Assembly (NCBI GenBank): GCA_046153875.1
Contig: JBJXFE010000008.1
Span: 41,713-105,712 of the forward strand
Length of the DNA: 64,000 nt
Reading direction: 5' to 3'
DNA from: JBJXFE01 sp046153875
Lineage (GTDB): Bacteria > Planctomycetota > Phycisphaerae > Phycisphaerales > UBA1924
Positions 45,716 through 53,917 of this stretch are shown one piece after another. Made by a program: the position numbers and the translations under genes. The notes under the pieces were generated by a model. That model ran no database searches and was not told the origin of the DNA. It worked only from the letters and a program-made list of their open reading frames with translations. Numbering within the stretch: the first letter of the stretch is position 1; every line of letters starts with the position of its first letter.

Positions 45716-46372
45716 TCAGCCCCCGGCCGCTCCGGAGCCGCCGCCCTTGTCGCCGCCGTCGCCCGGAGCGCCGAGCAACTCATCGACCTTCTTGAGCATC
45801 GCGGGCTCGAGGTCCGGCGTGCGGACGTGCTTGCGGTCGGCGTCGAATCGGGCGACGACCTTTCCCTCGCGGTCGAGGACGAACTTCGTGAAGTTCCATT
45901 TCGGCTCGCCGCCGATCGGGGCGGGCTGGGCCGCGAGCTTCTTGTAGAGCGGGGCCGCGTCCTCACCCTTGACGCTGACCTTCTCGAACATCGGGAAGGT
46001 CACGCCGTCCGCCGAGCAGGACTCGGCGATCTTCGCGTTGTCCATCGGCTCCTGGTTGAAGCTGTTGGACGGGAACCCGAGCACCACAAGCCCCCGGTCC
46101 TTCTTCGCCTCGTAGAGCTTCTCGAGCCCCTGGTACTGCGGCGTGAACCCGCACTTGCTCGCAACGTTCACGATCACGACGACCTTGCCCTTGTACGCGG
46201 ACAGGTCCTCCTCCGTGCCGTCGAGGCGTTTGAGTTTGAAGCCCAACGCGTACGCCGGGTCCGAGGGCGCGGCCCGCGTGGAGTCCGGCTGCGGCGCCGG
46301 CGCGATCGCCGCCCCCGCGCTCGCTCCCATCGCCACCACGACCGCCGCCGCGAGTGTTGTGAATCGGTGCAT
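45716..46372 (-). CDS. Exported glutathione peroxidase-family protein
   Basis: This 218-residue thiol peroxidase has a signal peptide (FTTLAAAVVVAMGASAGAA). The peroxidatic cysteine is in VNVASKCGFTPQYQGLE. The Gln motif is GFPSNSFNQEP, and the Trp/Asn motif is WNFTKFVLDREG, so all catalytic positions of the Cys-GPx family are present. The C-terminus ends in a Gly/Asp-rich tail. The ATG at 46370-46372 with AGGAG seven bases upstream is chosen; the frame is open further upstream but without a plausible start. It lies ten bases before gspF and may be the first gene of that operon. A 9-bp hairpin (46389-46410) lies in its leader. Confidence 0.9.
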   Translation of the reverse strand: MHRFTTLAAAVVVAMGASAGAAIAPAPQPDSTRAAPSDPAYALGFKLKRLDGTEEDLSAYKGKVVVIVNVASKCGFTPQYQGLEKLYEAKKDRGLVVLGFPSNSFNQEPMDNAKIAESCSADGVTFPMFEKVSVKGEDAAPLYKKLAAQPAPIGGEPKWNFTKFVLDREGKVVARFDADRKHVRTPDLEPAMLKKVDELLGAPGDGGDKGGGSGAAGG

Positions 46373-46496
46373 CGCCGGGCTCCTTGACGGTCCGCGAGCG
46401 GTCGCGGGCCTGTCGTGATGGTATCGGCGTCGCTCATCGCGGTGCCCGGACAATCCCCCGTCGCTGTGCCGCTGTCTCGGGGCTTTACTTCCCCGG

Positions 46497-47339
46497 ATGC
46501 TCACGCTCTCCCGCACCGTCCGGTTCAGTGTCAACCCGCCGGGGCGGCGTGACGCGGACCTGCGCGGTGATGCCAACGGGTACGCCGCTGTTCCCGCGAT
46601 GCGGGGCCTGGGGCGGCACTACGAGGTGACGGTGATCTGCCGCGGCGAGCCCGACCCCGTCACGGGGTACGTCGTGAACATCAAGGACATCGACCGTGCG
46701 GCCCGCGCCGCCATCGTCCCGAGGATCATCGAGGCGTGCGACCGCCGTCCCGAGGCGGAGCCGGGCGACGTGCTGGCAGACCTGGCGGCCGCCACGGACG
46801 CTGCCCTGGGCGGGCGCGTCCACTCCGTCCGCTGGTCGCTCTCCCCGTACTATTCGGTCGAGATGGTCAAGACCGTGCCCCCCGTCGTCCTGCTGCGTCA
46901 ACGCTTCGACTTCGCGGCGTCGCATCGGCTCCACGTCGCGGCACTGAGCGATGAACAGAACCGCGCTCTTTTCGGCAAGTGCAACAACCCCCGCGGCCAC
47001 GGGCACAACTACCAGGTGGAGCCGTGCGTGGCCGTGCGACTCGGCGGCGGCGGCGTCGGGGAACGTCCGCCGTTCGCGCTCCCGCAGCTCGAGCGCCTCG
47101 TGGACGAGGTGCTGATCCGACGGTTCGACCACAAGCACCTGAACGAGGACACGCCCGAGTTCGCGGCCGCCCCGGTCGCGGGCGGAGGGGCGCCCACTTC
47201 TGTCGAGAGCATCGCCAAGGTCTTCTTCGATCTGCTCGCGCCCGCGATCCGCCGCGAGTCGCCGGGGCCGGACGGGGCGGAGCTGCGCTCCATCACCGTG
47301 TGGGAGACGGACCGGACGAGCAGCACGTACCCGGGTTGA
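46497..47339 (+). CDS. Tandem PTPS/6-carboxytetrahydropterin synthase-family protein
   Basis: This 280-residue protein has two pterin-synthase-like halves. The N-terminal half (about 1-135) has YEVTVICRGEPDPVTGYVVN and DIDRAARAAIVPRI, resembling the strand and GxVxDF-type region, but lacks a clear zinc-histidine set. The C-terminal half (about 140-280) is complete: FDFAASHRLH, CNNPRGHGHNYQVEP, FDHKHLNEDTPEF, PTSVESIAKVFFDLL and VWETDRTSS, including the zinc histidines, the catalytic cysteine and the final Glu. It probably acts in queuosine or tetrahydropterin synthesis. It is divergent from the glutathione peroxidase. No other que genes are nearby. Confidence 0.8.
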   Translation: MLTLSRTVRFSVNPPGRRDADLRGDANGYAAVPAMRGLGRHYEVTVICRGEPDPVTGYVVNIKDIDRAARAAIVPRIIEACDRRPEAEPGDVLADLAAATDAALGGRVHSVRWSLSPYYSVEMVKTVPPVVLLRQRFDFAASHRLHVAALSDEQNRALFGKCNNPRGHGHNYQVEPCVAVRLGGGGVGERPPFALPQLERLVDEVLIRRFDHKHLNEDTPEFAAAPVAGGGAPTSVESIAKVFFDLLAPAIRRESPGPDGAELRSITVWETDRTSSTYPG

Positions 47340-47348
47340 TCCGCCGGT

Positions 47349-47825
47349 TCACTCCACCTCGAACACGAACTCTACTTCGACGGGAGCGCCCAGGGGCAGG
47401 TCGATGCTCCCGACGGCCGCGCGCGCGTGCTGGCCGCGATCGCCGAAGACCTGCACGAGCAACTCGCTGGCGCCGTTGGCGACGCGCGGCTGGGCATGGA
47501 AACCCGGCTCGCAGCAGACGAAAACGCCGACACGGACAACTTGGCGCACCTTTGAGAGCGATCCGACGGTCGCCTTCACAACCGCCAGCCCGTTGAGCAC
47601 GCAGCGCCGGGCACATTCGGCGGCCTGCTCCAGCGAAACTTCGCCGGGGACGCGGCCCTGGGCAATGAGTTGCCCGTCGCGCATCGGGATCTGCCCGCTG
47701 ACGAACAGGAGGTTGCCTGTCCGGCGTGCGGGGATGTACGCCGCGACCGGCTTGGGAGCCTCGGGCAGCGTCAGGCCCAGTTCCGCAAGCCGGGCCTCGG
47801 GGTCGAACACGGGCTGAACGGCCAT
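47349..47825 (-). CDS. RidA/YjgF family protein
   Basis: This 158-residue cytoplasmic protein of the RidA family hydrolyses reactive enamine/imine intermediates in related proteins. Visible features are AYIPARRTGNLLFVSGQIP, the region GEVSLEQAAECARRCVLNGLAV with the following KVRQVVRVGVFVCC, and a C-terminal ARAAVGSIDLPLGAPVEVEF. The conserved Arg of ARAAVG (position about 135) is present, as in active RidA. It is longer at the N-terminus than the 128-residue E. coli protein, as in the plant/UK114-like 'YjgF-like' subgroup. It converges with the PTPS gene. Confidence 0.88.
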   Translation of the reverse strand: MAVQPVFDPEARLAELGLTLPEAPKPVAAYIPARRTGNLLFVSGQIPMRDGQLIAQGRVPGEVSLEQAAECARRCVLNGLAVVKATVGSLSKVRQVVRVGVFVCCEPGFHAQPRVANGASELLVQVFGDRGQHARAAVGSIDLPLGAPVEVEFVFEVE

Positions 47826-47945
47826 TGGAGGCTCCTTACCGAAGTGGGGAGGGTAGCCTCGCGCCGGGTTGACCCGGGTGCGGATGCACCGCTGGGCGCC
47901 CCCGATTAGGGTCCGAAAAAATAAGATTCACCGCAGCCGGGCCCC

Positions 47946-47973
47946 TTGACAGCCGTATGAGATGCTGTATGCT
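47946..47973 (+). promoter_or_regulatory. Candidate sigma-70 promoter for the prepilin gene
   Basis: TTGACA (47946-47951) and TATGCT (47968-47973) are separated by 16 bases. The first is a perfect -35 match; the second matches four of six bases of TATAAT. It lies in a 590-base gap with no credible gene and points toward the prepilin gene 445 bases downstream, so the mRNA would have a leader of about 435 bases. Confidence 0.5.
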
Positions 47974-48342
47974 GTTCTGGCGCGTAGCTACGCCCATGGT
48001 GAGCTTGGGGACTCGATTGCCTGATTGATCGCGTTCTCATCGGCGGCATGACGCCCGCCACACTGGTTCCAACCAGTCCACAAGCCCACCGACAACTTGA
48101 TTCGCTGACGCCGTGAGGCAGGCTTGCAGGGTGGCCGCAGCCCAGCTGTGACGCAGGTCGTCATGGTTTGGTTGAGGCCAATCCGGGCTTCCCATAGGGG
48201 AGGATGCCGGAAGGGGATTGGGCGCTGCTCACGGGGAGGCGGAACGTCCAGGCCCGGCATCCACCAGCGCATGGGGCGGTCAGGGGCGTATCGGCTCGAC
48301 CCGTGTTCGGGCGCGTCGGCGGAGGCGACAACGAGACAAGAC

Positions 48343-48368
48343 GGCTCCCGGGTGTGTGCCCGGGGGCC
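48343..48368 (+). promoter_or_regulatory. Strong hairpin in the prepilin leader
   Basis: GGCTCCCGGG - TGTGTG - CCCGGGGGCC pairs over ten base pairs with one G-U. It lies 50 bases before the prepilin start codon. No T-tail follows, so it is not a terminator; it could protect the mRNA or tune translation. No known riboswitch or other RNA family was recognised in the 435-base leader (47980-48417). Confidence 0.5.
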
Positions 48369-48417
48369 CGCAGATTGCAGTGGATTGGTTCGCAACCTTT
48401 TCATGGAGATAGGTCAG

Positions 48418-49428
48418 ATGAAGAATCGCAAGGCGTTCACGCTGATCGAGCTGCTGGTGGTGATTGCCATCATCGCCCTGCTCATCGGCATCCTGCTCCC
48501 GGCCCTGGCGAAGGCTCGCCAGAGCGCCCGGCAGCTCAAGGACTCGACTCAGACCCGTGGCATCGTCCAGGGCATGATCACCTGGGCGCAGAACAACCAG
48601 GACGAGTACCCCCTCCCCAGCCGCCTGGACAAGGCGGACCAGACGATCGCGGGGGCGGTCGGCGTGAACGCGTTCCAGAAGGACCTCACCCGGCACATCT
48701 TCTCGATCCTGATCTTCAACGGGTTCTGCCCGACCGAGATGTTCGTCGGCCCGGCCGAGCAGAACGGCGACGTCAAGGTGATGGACGGCTACGAGAGCGA
48801 CAAGCCCAAGGGCGCCGCGGTCATCGCGAACGCTCTGTGGGACCCCAAGTTCCGCGGCACGATGCTCGACGTGGTCATTTCGGCCCCCGAGGTCGCCAAC
48901 GTCAGCAACAACTCCTACGCCCACAACCCCCCGTTCGGCAAGCGCAAGGTTCGGTGGTCCAATACGTTCAACTCCACGGAGCCCGTTGTCGCGAACCGCG
49001 GCCCGGTCTTCACGTTCACCGGCGGCCCCGGCAACGGCGCCCGTTGGGAACTGCCGGTCGGGACCTTCGGCACGCAGTCCAACACGCTGCTGATCCACGG
49101 CAGCCGCACCAAGTGGGAGGGGCTGGTCGCCTACAACGACAACCACGTGGACTTCGCTCTCAACCCCGATCCGGACGGCCTGCTCTACACGTTCACGAAT
49201 CTGCCGGCCGGGGAGCGGTCGCAGAAGGACAATATTCACGTGAACGAGAGCGACCTCAATCGCACGCCCCCCGCGGGCTCGGGCACCACCGCCGCGGGCG
49301 CGGCAGGCCTGGGCAACTACTCCGACAACGCCGTCGGCGGGAATAACAACGCGTACCTCCGCCCGTACTACCAGATGGCGGGCACCCCCGCGACGGGCGC
49401 CTACACCATGACGGCCTGGGTCGACTGA
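48418..49428 (+). CDS. Prepilin-type protein, stand-alone (H-X9-DG-like)
   Basis: This 336-residue pilin-like protein begins MKNRKAFTLIELLVVIAIIA, a canonical prepilin leader with Ala at -1, then LLIGILLPALAKARQSAR as in the large planctomycete prepilin families. The C-terminal part has AYNDNHVDFALNPDPDGLLY, resembling the H-X9-DG region seen in many of those proteins. ATG 48418 is chosen because it gives the standard short leader peptide and has GGAG upstream. It is likely processed by the same peptidase as the gsp pseudopilins but is transcribed separately from its own promoter. A perfect terminator follows. It may form a surface pilus or act as an abundant pseudopilin. Confidence 0.87.
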   Translation: MKNRKAFTLIELLVVIAIIALLIGILLPALAKARQSARQLKDSTQTRGIVQGMITWAQNNQDEYPLPSRLDKADQTIAGAVGVNAFQKDLTRHIFSILIFNGFCPTEMFVGPAEQNGDVKVMDGYESDKPKGAAVIANALWDPKFRGTMLDVVISAPEVANVSNNSYAHNPPFGKRKVRWSNTFNSTEPVVANRGPVFTFTGGPGNGARWELPVGTFGTQSNTLLIHGSRTKWEGLVAYNDNHVDFALNPDPDGLLYTFTNLPAGERSQKDNIHVNESDLNRTPPAGSGTTAAGAAGLGNYSDNAVGGNNNAYLRPYYQMAGTPATGAYTMTAWVD

Positions 49429-49494
49429 CCCTCGGAATCGGGCGAATCCGATTCCGCCGGGCCGACGCGGTCCGGTGCTCTGGATGAGAACGCA

Positions 49495-49524
49495 GGCCCG
49501 CCCGGCTTTCCGGGCGGGCCTTTT
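49495..49524 (+). terminator. Rho-independent terminator after the prepilin gene
   Basis: GGCCCGCCCGG - CTTT - CCGGGCGGGCC forms a perfect 11-bp stem followed by TTTT. It lies 67 bases after the prepilin stop and is the clearest terminator in the window. With the upstream promoter it defines a single-gene transcription unit. Confidence 0.93.
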
Positions 49525-49631
49525 CATGGCATCGATCGTTGCGCGGCCCGATGACCGCTGTACCGCGGTCGCCCGGCCGCGGCCGATGCGGCGCGCGGCG
49601 GAGCACCGAGCGTGCCGACGAGCGTCCGCGT

Positions 49632-50462
49632 TCAGCAGCGCACAGGTTGGGCCGACAGCACCTCGATCGTTGGGGCCGTCGGCTGCGATCCACCCGGCTG
49701 GCGCAGCAGGCCCCGGTATTCGCCGTAGGCCTTCGGGTGGCTGTGGTGGTCGGCGATCTTCTCGTGCACCACCTCGAAACCCGCGAGCAGGGAGCGCAGG
49801 CGTGTCTCGTTGAACGGGTGCGGGTGCATGTGGTCGCGGTACTCAGAGAGGTCCACGAGCACCCAGAGGAGGCCGCCCGGACGGAGCAGGCGTCGGATCT
49901 CCGTCACCACCGCGCGCGGGTCGCTGACGTGGTCCAGCGCGTTCTCGATGATGACCAGGTCGGCGAACCCGGTGGGCAGCGGGATGCGTTCCCCCGTGGC
50001 CTCCAGATACGTCACGTGCCCCGCGGCCGGGGTCAGCAGCCCTTCCTCTGCGTACCCGCGGGCCAGGGGATCGATGGCGACGGCGCGTCGCCAGCGCGGC
50101 GCGGCCGAGAGCGCCGGGCACGGCCCCGCGCCGATCTCGACCGCCGATTGGCGGGCGCACCACTCGTTCAGGTCGGCGTCGGTCTCCAGGCCCAGGTGCT
50201 CGCCCATCTGGCGCAGCCGGTCGCGCTGCCACCGCCCGAAGACGCGCTCGAAGGGGCCTTTGAGGAAATCGCGCCCCGCATCGGTTTTCACAAGCCATCG
50301 CCAATACGCCAGTTCTTCGGCGTACTTGTCCGCTCCCGGGCCGATCGACGCCTCCAGCCGGACCTCGATACGCTCCAGGCGTTCCTCCACGGGGCGTAGT
50401 CCGGGCCTCATCGCCCTGGCGATCAGCCGCTTGACCCGCTCCTTGAACCACCTTCGCGCCAT
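49632..50462 (-). CDS. Class I SAM-dependent methyltransferase
   Basis: This 276-residue protein has an N-terminal basic and coiled region (RRWFKERVKRLIARAMRPG, VEERLERIEVRLEASI), then a Rossmann methyltransferase domain. Motif I is SAVEIGAGPCPALS near residue 108. Motif II/III lies around GFADLVIIENALDHVSDP near 160, and motif V around LLRPGGLLWVLVDLSEY. The substrate is unknown. The ATG at 50460-50462 is chosen; the frame continues upstream across phoU and is not credible as coding there. It is transcribed divergently from phoU, about 140 bases away. Confidence 0.82.
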   Translation of the reverse strand: MARRWFKERVKRLIARAMRPGLRPVEERLERIEVRLEASIGPGADKYAEELAYWRWLVKTDAGRDFLKGPFERVFGRWQRDRLRQMGEHLGLETDADLNEWCARQSAVEIGAGPCPALSAAPRWRRAVAIDPLARGYAEEGLLTPAAGHVTYLEATGERIPLPTGFADLVIIENALDHVSDPRAVVTEIRRLLRPGGLLWVLVDLSEYRDHMHPHPFNETRLRSLLAGFEVVHEKIADHHSHPKAYGEYRGLLRQPGGSQPTAPTIEVLSAQPVRC

Positions 50463-50600
50463 GCTCACAATCGCCCGGCGGCACACGCGTGCCGCGCGAG
50501 TAGAATAGCCGAGTGCGGACGCCCATCGCCCGGATCGGCGGGGCGGGCGCAGAGCCCCGGATCGTCCGGCCCGCACGCCGAACCCCGATCGAGGTCGATG

Positions 50601-51344
50601 ATGGACCCCGCGATGAACAGCGTTTCCCGCCCGGCGCAACCGTTCCAGGATGGTCGGTCGGAGGGGCGGCAGACCTTCGACCGCGACGTCGGGTCGCTCA
50701 AGCGCCGGTTGGTGCAGGAGGCGACGGCCGCGGTCGGCATGCTCGAGGCCGCGCTCGACGCGCTGTGGAAGCTGGACAGCGTCGCGGCGCGCGAGGTCCG
50801 GCGGCGCGACGACAGCATCGACCGCGAGGAGGTGGAGATCGAGCAGCAGTGCCTGCGTCTGCTGGCGCTCCAGCAGCCTTTCGCCCGCGACTTCCGCGTG
50901 ATCACGTTCATCCTGAAGGTGAATAACGACGTGGAGCGCGTCGCCGACCACGCCTGCTCGATCGCCAAAATCACCACCCGGCTGGAGAGCGCCCGGAGCC
51001 CCAAGTGGCCCACGGCGCTCCAGGAGATGGGCCAGCGCGTCCCGGCGATGTGCCACACGACGATGCGCGCGATCCTCGACGAGAACACGGCCCTCGCGGG
51101 GCAGATTGTCGGCGAGGACAAGACCATCGACGCGCTCGAGAAGCGTTTGTTCGAGGAGACGGAGCAGCTGATGCGCGAGGACGATTCGTCGCTGCGCGCG
51201 GGGCTCCTGATCTACCGCGTCGGGCGCGAACTGGAGCGCATCGGCGACCTGATGAAGAACATCTGCGAGGACGTGATCTACCTCGCGACCGGGTCGATCG
51301 TGCGCCACGAGGCGAAGCGCGCGAGCCAGGCCGCGAAGGCCTGA
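50601..51344 (+). CDS. phoU: Phosphate transport/signalling regulator PhoU
   Basis: This 247-residue cytoplasmic protein of two three-helix bundles restrains phosphate uptake and PhoR signalling. The metal-binding signature appears in both halves: NNDVERVADHACSIAK near residue 115 and GRELERIGDLMKNICED near 217 (ExxxD...D). RVITFILKV is also typical. The second of two adjacent ATGs (50601) is six bases from GAGG and is preferred to the first (50598). It lies about 27 kb from the pst operon, so it is not co-transcribed with it, and no phoR/phoB is beside it. Confidence 0.95.
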   Translation: MDPAMNSVSRPAQPFQDGRSEGRQTFDRDVGSLKRRLVQEATAAVGMLEAALDALWKLDSVAAREVRRRDDSIDREEVEIEQQCLRLLALQQPFARDFRVITFILKVNNDVERVADHACSIAKITTRLESARSPKWPTALQEMGQRVPAMCHTTMRAILDENTALAGQIVGEDKTIDALEKRLFEETEQLMREDDSSLRAGLLIYRVGRELERIGDLMKNICEDVIYLATGSIVRHEAKRASQAAKA

Positions 51345-51353
51345 GGCGGCCCG

Positions 51354-52211
51354 TTACAGTCCCGCGATCAACGCACGGGTGAACCGCTCGCCCGCCGCGA
51401 CGGGGTCGCCGTCCGTGGCCGCCGCGGCGTCCATGGCGCGAACCAGCGCGCTGCCCACGATCGCCGCGTCCGCGTCGCCCGAGGGCGGGGGGCCCACGAC
51501 GGCGCGGACGTGCTCCGGCGTGGCGATCCCGAACCCGCACGCGATGGGGAGCTTCGTCACGCGCCGCAGCTCGCTCACGCGCGACGCGACCTGGGGCGCG
51601 GCCGCGGTCTCGCCGGTGATGCCGGCGCGGGCGAGCAGGTAGACGAACCCCGAGGACGCGGCGGCGATCCGGGCGGCGCGGTCGGCGGGCGTCGTCGGGG
51701 CGATCAGCAGGCTGAGCGCCAGGCCTTCGTCGCGGGCGGCGGCGATGAGATCGCCGGACTCTTCGAGCGGCGCGTCGGGGATGATGAGCCCGTCGAACCC
51801 CGCGGCCCTGGCGCGGCGGACGAAGCCGAGCACGGGCGAGCCGCCCGCGCCACCCGAGGCCGTGCCACGGTTGGGATGCGCGGCGCCCATTCTCCGGACG
51901 ATGGACACGCTGCACATCGCGACGAGCCCGGCGTTCATGCGCCCGCGGACCGAGGCCACCTCGGCGAAGACGGACTCGGGCGTGGCGCCCGCCTTCAGCG
52001 CCGCGTGCATCGCGGCGGCGATCACCGGGCCGTCCGCGATCGGGTCGGAGAAGGGGATGCCCACTTCGATCACGCTCGCGCCGGCCCGCTCCAGCGCCGG
52101 GAGCACCGCGGCCGTCGTGCCCGCGCGCGGGTGCCCGCCGCAGACGAACGGCATGAGCGCGCGGCGTTGGGCGGCTCGGAGCTGCGCGAAGACGGCGTCG
52201 ATGCGGTTCAT
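51354..52211 (-). CDS. trpA: Tryptophan synthase alpha subunit
   Basis: This 285-residue TIM-barrel enzyme converts indole-3-glycerol phosphate to indole and glyceraldehyde-3-phosphate. The catalytic Glu is in VIEVGIPFSDPIADGPVIA, which also carries the catalytic Asp. FDGLIIPDAPLEES and FVYLLARAGITGE follow. CGFGIATPEH and ADAAIVGSALV form the phosphate site. The ATG at 52209-52211 gives the normal start (MNRIDAVFAQLRAAQRRALM). trpB is not adjacent: the neighbours are phoU and a DUF2071 gene, so the trp genes seem dispersed. Confidence 0.96.
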   Translation of the reverse strand: MNRIDAVFAQLRAAQRRALMPFVCGGHPRAGTTAAVLPALERAGASVIEVGIPFSDPIADGPVIAAAMHAALKAGATPESVFAEVASVRGRMNAGLVAMCSVSIVRRMGAAHPNRGTASGGAGGSPVLGFVRRARAAGFDGLIIPDAPLEESGDLIAAARDEGLALSLLIAPTTPADRAARIAAASSGFVYLLARAGITGETAAAPQVASRVSELRRVTKLPIACGFGIATPEHVRAVVGPPPSGDADAAIVGSALVRAMDAAAATDGDPVAAGERFTRALIAGL

Positions 52212-52243
52212 GGGGCGTGAAGGGTACACCGGCGCCGCGCGGA

Positions 52244-52948
52244 TCACAGGCGCGGGAACACCCGCACCGCGGACCCGGCCGCGAGCACGATCGAGTCGGG
52301 CGTGCGTCCCGAAAGGGACGCCCAGCCCGGCCCGTACAGCGCGCCGAAGTCCACGCGAACGTCGGCGGACCGCACGGGGTGCGTCTCCCAGACCGGATGC
52401 TCGACGCGGTACACAACGGGCGCCCCGCGCCGGTCGCGCCCGAAGCCCCATTCGTGCTCCTTGAACCAGTGCGCTTCGGAATCGGCAGGCGGACGCGTCG
52501 CCGACGCCTCGCCCTCGACGAGAAGCGAGTGTTCGAGGGCGTGCCGCGACCAGCGGTGCTCAACGCGGAGCGAGTCGCCGGTGGTGCGCGCGACGCTGGA
52601 CATGCGGGCCCGCGCGTACGGCTCGTGGTAGACCCATCGGGCGATCCACACCACGGGCCGCGGCTGCACCAGCTCGCGGATGAAGCAGACGCCGCGCCGC
52701 CCGGTCGCGGGATCGCGCAGATAGAACCGCAGGTTGACCTCGGGGAACGTCACGCACCCGGGCCAGCGGAGCCCGAAGACCCGCGTGTCGCGGAAGTCGA
52801 ACGCGACGAGGCTGACGAAGGCGCGCCCGTCGCGGCGGTCGAGTTCCAGGCCCCGCGGGAGGTAGGGGAGGAGCGGGGCGTCGTCCACTCCGTAGGAGAC
52901 GATCGCCAGGTTCTCCCAGTGCGCCGTGAGGAAGGGGCGGCCGCCCAT
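52244..52948 (-). CDS. DUF2071 (YqjF) family protein
   Basis: This 234-residue predicted cytoplasmic protein of the DUF2071/YqjF family has no known function. Visible family features are FLTAHWENLAIVSYGVDDA with LPYLPRGLELD, then AFVSLVAFDFRDTRVFGLRWPG, FPEVNLRFYLRDPATGRRG and FKEHEWGFGRDRRG. The ATG at 52946-52948 is chosen because the frame beyond it becomes arginine-rich and unrelated. It lies just upstream of trpA on the same strand (32 bases), perhaps one transcript. Confidence 0.8.
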   Translation of the reverse strand: MGGRPFLTAHWENLAIVSYGVDDAPLLPYLPRGLELDRRDGRAFVSLVAFDFRDTRVFGLRWPGCVTFPEVNLRFYLRDPATGRRGVCFIRELVQPRPVVWIARWVYHEPYARARMSSVARTTGDSLRVEHRWSRHALEHSLLVEGEASATRPPADSEAHWFKEHEWGFGRDRRGAPVVYRVEHPVWETHPVRSADVRVDFGALYGPGWASLSGRTPDSIVLAAGSAVRVFPRL

Positions 52949-52999
52949 GAGGATCAGGGTACGGGAGCGCGGCGTGGTGTGTCGTGATACTGTGTCCGT

Positions 53000-53917
53000 G
53001 TGACGCCCGCGATCCCGCACTGCACGCCGCCCGCGCGGCCCGCCGACATTCCCGCGAGCCGGTTCGCGTCGTTGATCCGGCGTGACACGGCGCGCGGGTG
53101 CCGAGTCGGGCTGATCGGGCTGGCGGACGACCTGGGCGTGCGTCTCAACCACGGCCGACCGGGGGCAAAGGACGGACCGCGGGCGTTCCGTGCGGCGCTG
53201 GCGAAGTACGGCGTGGCCGATCCTTACGGCTGGGAGTGGCCCGCGGTCCTCGACGCGGGGGACATCGTGCCGGCGTCGGGGTCGGATGAGTCGGCGCTGC
53301 GCGAAACGCACCGGCGGGTGACGGAAGCCGTGGCGGCGCTTCTGGGCCTCGGGCTGTTCCCGATCGGCATCGGGGGCGGGCACGATCTGACGTTCCCGTT
53401 TGTGCGGGCGGTGAATGCCGGACACGTCTCGGCCGGCGGTTCCCCGCTTGCCGGTGTCTACTTCGACGCCCACCTCGACGTGCGCGAAGCCGCGGGCAGC
53501 GGGATGCCGTTCCGCGCGCTCGTGGAGCAGTGCGGAGTCTCGCGCTTACGGATCGTGGGGATGGACCCGTTCGCCAACTCCCGTGAGCACCAGGATTGGT
53601 ACCGGGCGCATGGCGGTGTGGTGGTGAGCAACCCCGCGGCCGCCGACGAGCCCGTCATCGGCGCGCCCGCATTCCTCAGCGTGGACCTCGACGCGATCGA
53701 CGGCGCGCAGGCGCCGGGCGTCAGCGCGATGAACCCGCGGGGCCTCGACGCGGCGCTTGTCGCGGAAAAGGTCCGCACGCTCGGCGCGGACTCCCGTGTT
53801 CGTTGCTTCGACATCATGGAACTCTGTCCGACCCATGACGAGAGTGGGCGGACGGCCCGTGTCGCCGCGCACCTGTTCCTGTCGTTCCTCCGGGGCTTCG
53901 CGGAGCGCAGGGCGTGA
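53000..53917 (+). CDS. hutG: Arginase-family hydrolase, probable formimidoylglutamase
   Basis: This 305-residue ureohydrolase-fold enzyme has all three manganese motifs: IGIGGGHDLTF, VYFDAHLDVRE and LSVDLDAID. The family also includes agmatinase and arginase. The choice of formimidoylglutamase (last step of histidine breakdown) rests on its four-base overlap with hutI and on the DAHLD form of the motif. A GTG start at 53000 is used. GVRLNHGRPGAKDGPRAF near residue 50 is the usual N-terminal family segment. hutH and hutU are not adjacent. Confidence 0.85.
   Translation: MTPAIPHCTPPARPADIPASRFASLIRRDTARGCRVGLIGLADDLGVRLNHGRPGAKDGPRAFRAALAKYGVADPYGWEWPAVLDAGDIVPASGSDESALRETHRRVTEAVAALLGLGLFPIGIGGGHDLTFPFVRAVNAGHVSAGGSPLAGVYFDAHLDVREAAGSGMPFRALVEQCGVSRLRIVGMDPFANSREHQDWYRAHGGVVVSNPAAADEPVIGAPAFLSVDLDAIDGAQAPGVSAMNPRGLDAALVAEKVRTLGADSRVRCFDIMELCPTHDESGRTARVAAHLFLSFLRGFAERRA

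Noticed and set aside
47988..48404. 138-codon minus-strand frame in the prepilin leader
   Set aside because: Arg/Pro-rich product, no ribosome-binding site and no recognisable fold; the region is better explained as a leader.
50463..51308. Upstream extension of the methyltransferase frame over phoU
   Set aside because: It runs antisense to phoU and has no methyltransferase-like sequence; the ATG at 50462 gives a normal N-terminus.
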